Below are positions 57,907-64,000 of a DNA stretch of 64,000 nucleotides, piece by piece. The notes beneath the pieces were generated by a model that made no database searches, was not told where the DNA came from, and saw only the letters and a list, made by a program, of their open reading frames with translations. Positions within the stretch are counted from its first letter, which is position 1. The number at the start of each line of letters is the position of its first letter. Both the position numbers and the translations under genes were made by a program. This DNA comes from Ceratotherium simum simum (lineage: Eukaryota; Chordata; Mammalia; Perissodactyla; Rhinocerotidae), in contig NW_004454217.1 of NCBI RefSeq assembly GCF_000283155.1, forward strand, positions 2,621,052 through 2,685,051, given 5' to 3'.

Positions 57907-59499
57907 ACTTAGATAATATTATTGGCTTAGACATGATAGAGGCAGAGATCTTATATTTGTCTTCTAATTATAGACTCTATAACTGATATGCAGCTGCAGA
58001 AGAACATTATATTGAATCTTACATAAAATATCACCGTTATAGTATCTCCATTAGATAGAGAGAACTGCAATTCAGCCTGGTAGCTTCCTAGCATGGTTTA
58101 CTTTTGGGATTCTGATTATATGGTAACTATCTTAACACTCAAATGACAAACACATATTATATTTCTGAAGCCCCAAGTGAGCAAACCAGTTGACACCTGA
58201 ATTAATAATTAAATGAACAGAAGCTACTTTCACATATGCTTCCCATGCAGCTATTTTAAATTGTACATAAGACAACTGGAAGATGGAGATTTTATACACA
58301 GTGTCAAGAACCACTTTGGAAAATGTGATTCTATGTAGAAGCAAATTTCTGAGGAGGTCTCTATTATATTTAACAGGCAGCTTGACTGCTGAGCAGATGA
58401 TACTAATGCAGAAGATGCTGCATAAATTTCTCATTAAAACAGAAACATGGACTTTTTATGTGAAAGCAATTTAACTCCCTCTGCCTGTATCTGCAGTTTG
58501 TTTCCCTGTGAACATCAAGTTTGAAAAGAAAAACTTTATGTGTGTTTTTATTGTTATGAATGACAAATTAAAATGATATTTTTGGGAAAACACATAGGGA
58601 ACAAATACTCTATGTTTTTACATGTAGAATGATGCTTGATGAAAACAATATTTAACTCTATTTCTTCTACCTTTAAAACATAGATGCAATTTCACTTGGC
58701 AGTTATGTTACAATACCCTGGGTGACTTCACTTTCCATTAGATTAATGGAAACTTCAAATTTGGGGCTTCTTCATTTTCAAAAGTCCTTGCCTTCACCTT
58801 TACAAAGTTTGCAGTTCCTGCCTTCCTGCCCCTCTTAACAAAGATCTTACATACATACACACATACAAACTCACATATTCACTGTAAAACTGTGCCTTTG
58901 CCCCCAGCCTTGTTTGCTTTCCTGTGTTCCTTAAAAAGAAGAGCACCTCTTCTCATGCAAAGCTAATTCCTCTTCTATCTCCTCTTTAGCCCTTTAAACC
59001 TCTCATCTCCTGATGCTACCTTATTCTCTCTCTGAATCCTCTGTCTCTCTCTCCAGAATCCTTTGTCTCCCTCTCCATTCACTCATTCTCGGCCTGAAAA
59101 GCTCAAAATTCTACTAGGTCTTCTGCCTTTGACACTGAATCTCCCCTAGCTGTCATTTAAATTTTTTTTCTTTTCTTCTCTGCTAAACATTCTGAAAAAA
59201 TAGTCCCCATTTTCTTACTACCTTCAAAATAAGATATCCTCTGGTCTTGTTCTGATTAGTATCTTATAAGTATATAATACAGCTTTTCAGCTATTTCGGG
59301 AGCATGGATCCTTTTAACAATTTCATGAAAGTTATGGGTTTTCTCCCTCAATACTGCACATCCCTAGAGAATTCTTTATATAAATTTAAGGTAATCAGAC
59401 CCCTTGAAGCTCTTCTATGATGACAAGTGATACATTCATCTTAAGCTAAGCATCCCTGCACTCCTTTCTGTAATTAACTCTCACAGATTCCAACACCAT
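57907..59499. other. Unclassified, including a pyrimidine-rich tract
   Basis: 58980-59110 is rich in CTCTCTCT-type words and may be the start of the L2 that follows. 58250-58500 is repeat-poor. Open frames 58132-58434 and 58283-58474 overlap on opposite strands and have no motif. Confidence 0.35.
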
Positions 59500-60260
59500 T
59501 GAAGTAGTCATGAATTCTCAATCCATGAGTCCTTCCGTAAACACCTTCATGACTTCCAGATCTTCTACTGGACATTTCTACTTATAGGTTGCACATTCAA
59601 CATGTCCTAAATTACCTATAGCATTCCCTCAAAACTTATCCCGTCCCTATTTCTTATGTTGATGAAATGCACCATCATGGTCCCAACTGTGGGGATCATC
59701 CTTGCCACTTTTATCCTTTATATATGAGCTATGAGCAAGTCATTCTGACTATACTCCTAAATGTCTCAGATCGTCTCCACGTTCTTTTGACCCAACACTA
59801 CACTTTCTGGACGTATCATTTTCAACAATACAACCACAAGTCTTATAACTGACCATCATCATTACCTCCTACACCTCCAATCTAGAGTCGCTGTCAATTA
59901 ATATCTGTCAAGGCACTTCATACATTAAACATAATACATTCAACTTAGCTCAGGTATAAAGGTAATTTAACTTCTGCCTATACTTTCAGCCTAATGTCCT
60001 GTCGATTATTTATGTTTAGCCCAACAGCTACTCGTAGTGAAATATTTGTGATTCCCAAAAGATAAAATATAATTTCTAGACAGTTTGGCTTTGCATACAG
60101 GGTTGACTTTGTTCAGAATGTTCTCCCTTCCCCTGATCACTGAGAAACTCCATCTAAACCTCTTAAGACTCAATTCAAGGATCAAAGCATTAGGGAAAAC
60201 TTGCCCAAATCACCTTGGCAGACTTTGATGTTACCCTTTCTTTAGCCTCAATAGACCTTC
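59500..60260 (+). mobile_element. L2 LINE ORF2-end region, plus strand
   Basis: L2 phrases in order: CTTCTACTGGACATTTCTAC, CATTCAACATGTCCTAAATT, GGGATCATCCTTGCCACTTT, TCCTGTCGATTATTTATG and CAGAATGTTCTCCCTTCCCC, then CTCAATTCAAGGATCAAAGC. These are the antigen-like CT-rich series of L2 ORF2. It is an ancient copy with many changes; the open frame 59667-59852 is incidental. Confidence 0.6.
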
Positions 60261-60471
60261 AGTGAGGAAGCAGGACAATCTGAAGAAAGCAAAGAAAATA
60301 TTTGAGTTAAACTCTTACTACAGATGGGATTGTTTGAGCTACTTTTTGTTTTTCACATAATTTTGAAGGCCAATTTTTATATTCTTCTGGTTTTTGACAT
60401 TTTTACCATTCTTGCATGTATGTCCCAAATAGCATGTGTGCTTTAATTCTGTATATCTAAGTATTAATAAC
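60261..60471. other. No feature recognised
   Basis: Short AT-rich spacer between L2 and the MaLR LTR. Confidence 0.35.
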
Positions 60472-60963
60472 TGTGGTAGTCAAAAAAAGGCCCTCCAGAA
60501 AAATGTCCACATCCTAAATCTCAGAACCTGTGATGATGATACGTTATACGGCAAAAGGAAATTAAGTTTGAAGATGGAATAAGGTTGCTAATCACCTGAC
60601 CTTAAATTAGAGAGATGATCCTGTATTATATGAGTGGGCCCAACGTAATTACAAGAATCCTTGTAGGTAGACAAGAGAGTCAAAGAGTAAGAGAAAGATG
60701 TGACTATGGAAGAATGGTCAGCGAGATACAACATTGCTGGTTTTGAAGATGGAGGGGGCTATGAAGCAAGGCATGTGGAGAAGCTAGAAAGGGCAAAGAA
60801 ATGAATTCCTGCTTAGAGCCTTTAGAAAGGAATACAGCATTGCATTTTAACCCAGGGAGATCCTTGCTGGACTTACAACTCACAGAAATTAAGATAATAA
60901 ATTTGTGTTGTGTAAGCCACTAAGTTTGTGGTAATTTGTTGAGAATGAATACAAAAACTAACA
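60472..60963 (+). mobile_element. ERVL-MaLR LTR (MLT1 type), plus strand, near full length
   Basis: Starts TGTGGTAGTCAAAAAAAGGC and ends AAAAACTAACA. In between: TGTCCACATCCTAAATCTCA, GAGTGGGCCCAACGTAATTA, CAAGAATCCTTGTAGGTAG, and AATAAA at 60896-60901 followed by GTGTTGTGTAAGCCACTAAG. This is the MaLR LTR order with a poly-A signal near the end. I found no convincing 5-bp duplication. Confidence 0.82.
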
Positions 60964-61949
60964 TTCACCTTTCCATATTTCTGACTCTTAAATCTTTACT
61001 ACCAGAAATACAAAATTGTGGAAAATATACCATCAGAAAAATTAGGGCAAAACAATAAACAAATTAAAGTTTGAAAAGCTAGAAAATAATAATCAAAAGC
61101 AAAGAAAAATAACCAGAAATCTTAGTTTTTATAAAATGTAACAGTCTTTACAATGCAGCTACAGAATGAAACCAATAAACTAAAACTTCAGAGAAATCTT
61201 CGAACAGTTAAAATTATTTCATCTATTTTTTCTAAACTTTATAAACAGTTAAAAAAACAATTTTTGGAAAATTGATGTAGTAGGTAAAATGGATGAATTG
61301 GTCACATAGAAAAGTGATAATTATTGGAAAGGATTTTATGAAAATTAACCAAGAACCCTATAGTAAAAGAATGGTGTCATAACACCCTCTGGGCTTACTA
61401 GAAGGTTATCAGAATATTCCTGATGAGTCCTGTATTGATGTGAATAATACAAATTCTTTCTTTTGTACTTATGAGCAGATAAGGCACAATGACATCATGC
61501 TTTCATTTTATGTATGCCTAATATCCTATCTCTAGTAGCCTACTAATTAGGTTTTAAGTTTTACTAAACTTTGGAACTCATAAAGTAAAATTGGAGCATA
61601 TAGAGATTGCATGAGAATTGTGATTGAATATTCTCTTAGAAAGAGAAGGTTTATTTTTCAAAATGTTTCCATTTAGATTTTTTTGCCTGTCTGTTTTTTT
61701 ATTCTTCTTTATCCTGCTTCAGAATTTGGCAAATATCCCGAGGGGAACAATACGCATATAAGGTTCCCAACTTCCTGTTCCCAAATCTGTTAGCTTCTCT
61801 GAGCCCTAAGTATGGACCTCCTGAAGTGCAGCCTTCTTCCTTCAAATACTCTTGGGAAAACGTGGCTGTAGAAGACATTTTATTTCTCCTGGATTATTCT
61901 CTCTTTGAAGTCTTAACCCTCCACTTCCTCAGGATCTCTTTGAAGCTTC
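60964..61949. other. No gene; unclassified
   Basis: Unclassified AT-rich sequence up to the ERE insertion; open frame 61826-62035 runs into the ERE. Confidence 0.35.
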
Positions 61950-61966
61950 AAAGAAATCATTTCTTT

Positions 61967-62176
61967 TTTTTTTTTAAAGATTTTATTTATTTTATTTTTC
62001 CCCCCAAAGCCCCAGTGGATAGTTGTGTGTCATAGCTGCACATCCTTCTAGTTGCTGTATGTGGGACTCGGCCTCAGGATGAACAGAGAATTGGTGCCTC
62101 GATGCGCACCCGGGATCCGAACCCGGGCCACCAGCATCGCAGCGCGCACTTAACCACCAAGCCACAGGGCCGGCCC
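61967..62176 (-). mobile_element. ERE SINE, minus strand (shorter form)
   Basis: T-rich start, AAAGATTTTATTTATTTTAT, CCCCCCAAAGCCCCAGTGGA, CACATCCTTCTAGTTGCTGT and the head GCGCGCACTTAACCACCAAG ending GGGCCGGCCC. Unlike the other copies it has no GATGTTAGC blocks at the tail, so it represents a distinct ERE form. A perfect 17-base duplication AAAGAAATCATTTCTTT flanks it (61950-61966 and 62177-62193), and the sequence is CpG-rich, suggesting a younger insertion. Confidence 0.95.
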
Positions 62177-62193
62177 AAAGAAATCATTTCTTT

Positions 62194-62934
62194 CTTTCTT
62201 TTTTTTGGCTTTCCTTTTTGATCAGGTGGGAGCATTGGCCTACAGTCAGTCCATCTCACCTAGAAATGGAAACTCCTCTGATTTAAAAAAAAATTATATC
62301 TGAAGAACGTTTTTCTGTGTCATTCTCTAGTGGGTACTGCCATGACACTTTGGCAATATAGTTACATTTAGAAACCAGCATCGTTTATAGGCCACTTGCC
62401 ATTTTCAAAATATTGTAGAGTAAATATAAGAATATACAGAGGGCCTGTTTTTTGAGCAGCCAATTTTTTATTCTAATTACTTATTGTTTCATCCTTTTGT
62501 CCTAGCGCATCTCCTTTTCACTCGCCATTTTACTTGCCTATTATATTCCCTTTCAGTTAGAAAGGAAATTAGTATAACTTTTGGTTGGAAGCAATAAAAG
62601 TATAAGAAATTAGTTAATGTGGTTCTTATTAATATAGAGAAATTTAAAGTGTGAAAAACAATCCATAATCGTTGTACACAATAGTATTTATACAAAGTTA
62701 AAAAATTCACATTGTAAAGCAAAGTACGTAATACAAACAAAACTTTGTCTCTCCCATCATCTCTTATCTTCTCCTATCCCCAGATATTCTTCCCAAAGTT
62801 TACCATTGTTAACCATTTTTTTGTAATTCCTTACAAAAGAATTAAAAAAGAGAAAGAAAACATCTATTTTTTAAAAATTTTATGCAAAAGATATAATTGC
62901 ATATATATAATTACTTAATAAAATCATTTGGAGA
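62194..62934. other. Unclassified; possible L1 3' UTR scrap
   Basis: TCACATTGTAAAGCAAAGTA, TCCTATCCCCAGATATTCTT and TACCATTGTTAACCATTTTT (about 62700-62820) resemble an L1M 3' UTR phrase. Weak evidence. Confidence 0.35.
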
Positions 62935-63655
62935 TTCATTCATCAAACAAATTTTTTTGAGTGTCTATCATGTTTCCAGAATTATATTTTAACTTTGTCA
63001 TTTGCCGGCTTATGACTGAGCAAGTTCCTAACCTCTCTCTCTCTCAATTTCTTTATATTTAAAATAGAGGAAATAGTTGTACCTGCCTCATAGAGTCTTT
63101 TGTGAGAATTAAGTAAGTCGCTACATGTAGAAGTGCCTATAGTTTCTTGCCTGATAGATCATAAGCATTATACAAATGTTAACTCTTACTAGTGTTCTTC
63201 TTTGCATTATTATATTTCGGGTACTGTTTTAGACACTGAGAATTTATTAGTAACAAGGCTGACAAACATCTTGATTAAAAGAAGCCGCCGTTCACATGGG
63301 GCAAGGGGCAGACGATAAACAAGAGAACTAACAAGTAAAACAATACTATCAGCTACTGACATGTACTATGCAGAGAAGCTGAAGTTGACATAATAGACTA
63401 GGACCAAGTGGAGATGCGGGAGGTAATCAAGCCAATTCTTGTACAGTGGGTTGCGGAAGGTCTCTGAAATAATGATATTTGAGCTGGGATGTAAAAAGCG
63501 CTAGTCTCATGAGGATGAGAGGAAATGTATTTCAGGTGGAGGAAAGAGAAAGTGAAAAAAGCCTCTGGTATGAGAATGAGCTTGATGCTTCATATAGAAG
63601 AAAAATGTCAGTGTGCCTAAAACGCAGTGAGCCTGGCAGAGTGGGATAAGAGAGA
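62935..63655 (+). mobile_element. Ancient mammalian repeat, interrupted by a MIR
   Basis: Starts GATTCATTCATCAAACAAAT, TGAGTGTCTATCATGTTTCC; resumes after a MIR with CGGGTACTGTTTTAGACACT, AGACGATAAACAAGAGAACT, ATGATATTTGAGCTGGGATG and ATTTCAGGTGGAGGAAAGAG. The phrases and their order are those of a widespread ancient repeat that I recognise but cannot name. Confidence 0.5.
62992..63195 (+). mobile_element. MIR SINE nested in the ancient repeat, plus strand
   Basis: TGCCGGCTTATGACTGAGCA, AGTTCCTAACCTCTCTCTCT, ATAGAGGAAATAGTTGTACC, TGCCTCATAGAGTCTTTTGT, GAGAATTAAGTAAGTCG and CAAATGTTAACTCTTACTAG follow the MIR order in plus orientation. Host sequence continues on both sides. Confidence 0.7.
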
Positions 63656-63671
63656 GGATATATAAAATATA

Positions 63672-63923
63672 GCCAGCCCTGATGGTCTTGTGGTTAAGAT
63701 TGGACGCTCTCACTGCTGCGGCCTCAGTTGTTTCCCAGTCAGGGAACGACACCACCATCTGTCGGTTGTCATACTGTGGTGTTGCTGTGATGCCGAATGC
63801 TATGCCACCGGTATTGCAGATACCAGCAGGGAGGATGGTGCAAAAAGACCGGCAGGGTTCTCGTCTGCTGGACTCAGAGTTGCTAGGAGTCGGAATCGAC
63901 TCCGCAGCACTAACAACAACAAA
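63672..63923 (+). mobile_element. tRNA-headed SINE with RTE-like tail, plus strand (internally deleted)
   Basis: Head GCCAGCCCTGATGGTCTTGT, A-box-like TGGTCTTGTGG, GGTTGTCATACTGTGGTGTT, TGCTATGCCACCGGTATTG, then a jump at ACCAGCAGG/GAGGATGG to GTGCAAAAAGACCGGCAGGG and the end TCGGAATCGACTCCGCAGCA, CTAACAACAACA. It lacks about 130 bp of the middle found in the copy at 50053-50453. The two long open frames here (minus 63507-63959 and plus 63682-63969) are products of this SINE. Confidence 0.85.
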
Positions 63924-64000
63924 TGTAAAAACATGGGGAGAATGTCTGTTGTTGGCCATAATAATATAGCAACCGGTACCAGATTTATCTTCCTATTATA
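63924..64000. other. Window end, no feature recognised
   Basis: Short unclassified flank after the SINE. Confidence 0.4.

Noticed and set aside
63507..63959. 150-codon open frame on the minus strand, and a 95-codon plus frame at 63682-63969
   Set aside because: Both lie over the tRNA-headed SINE at 63672-63923 and have no domain; they are a property of the repeat.
1..64000. A previously undescribed gene system
   Set aside because: I looked for gene clusters, conserved domain order, paired promoters and structured RNAs and found none. The window is explained by mobile elements, simple repeats and unclassified AT-rich sequence.

Overview
This is a mammalian nuclear window with no recognisable gene. 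It is AT-rich, has no CpG island, no exon chain and no open frame longer than about 150 codons. The longer open frames either lie inside interspersed repeats or have no recognisable protein features. The clearest lineage marker is the equine repetitive element (ERE): tRNA-derived SINEs with the head GGGGCCGGCCCNGTGG and the phrase GATGTTAGCTCAGGGC. Eight copies occur, at about 667, 12962, 19132, 26913, 34259, 42062, 44174 and 61967, several with clear target-site duplications. Two further SINEs (50053-50453 and 63672-63923) have a different tRNA-like head and a tail ending in AACAACAACA. This points to a perissodactyl (horse, rhinoceros or tapir); I cannot separate these.

Layout. 1-13 kb: L1M, L2 and MIR remnants, an LTR with an internal tandem duplication (5515-6290), a MaLR LTR (7656-7942), a CR1-like LINE scrap and a second LTR candidate. 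13-18 kb: L1M antisense material, a degraded ERVL (class III) pol remnant at 15535-16285 with an altered reverse-transcriptase box, a GC-rich unexplained block, a Tigger end and a hAT element. 19-31 kb: EREs, a complete solo LTR with a 4-bp duplication (23894-24553), two L2 3' ends (one split by an insertion), and a 5'-inverted L1 (28963-29542). 32.8-34.7 kb: a HAL1 element interrupted by an L1 3' end and an ERE. 37-43 kb: a palindromic hAT-like element, a repeat-poor block that could be regulatory, and an L1 of about 2.7 kb carrying an internal inversion next to a truncated ERE. 44-47.4 kb: an ERE, a MER5A and a 2-kb L1. 47.4-57 kb: mostly unclassified. 57-64 kb: MIR, hAT, L2, a full-length MaLR LTR, an ERE and an ancient repeat split by a MIR.

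The window reads as intergenic or deep intronic sequence shaped by successive waves of transposition. Nothing here forms a working gene system. The most informative parts are the rearrangements: the inversion at 41.8-42.2 kb, a short duplicated block shared by an L1 interior (47.02 kb) and nearby sequence (47.90 kb), and the nested HAL1. Family names come from remembered consensus patterns; no database search was possible, so subfamily names and many edges are approximate.
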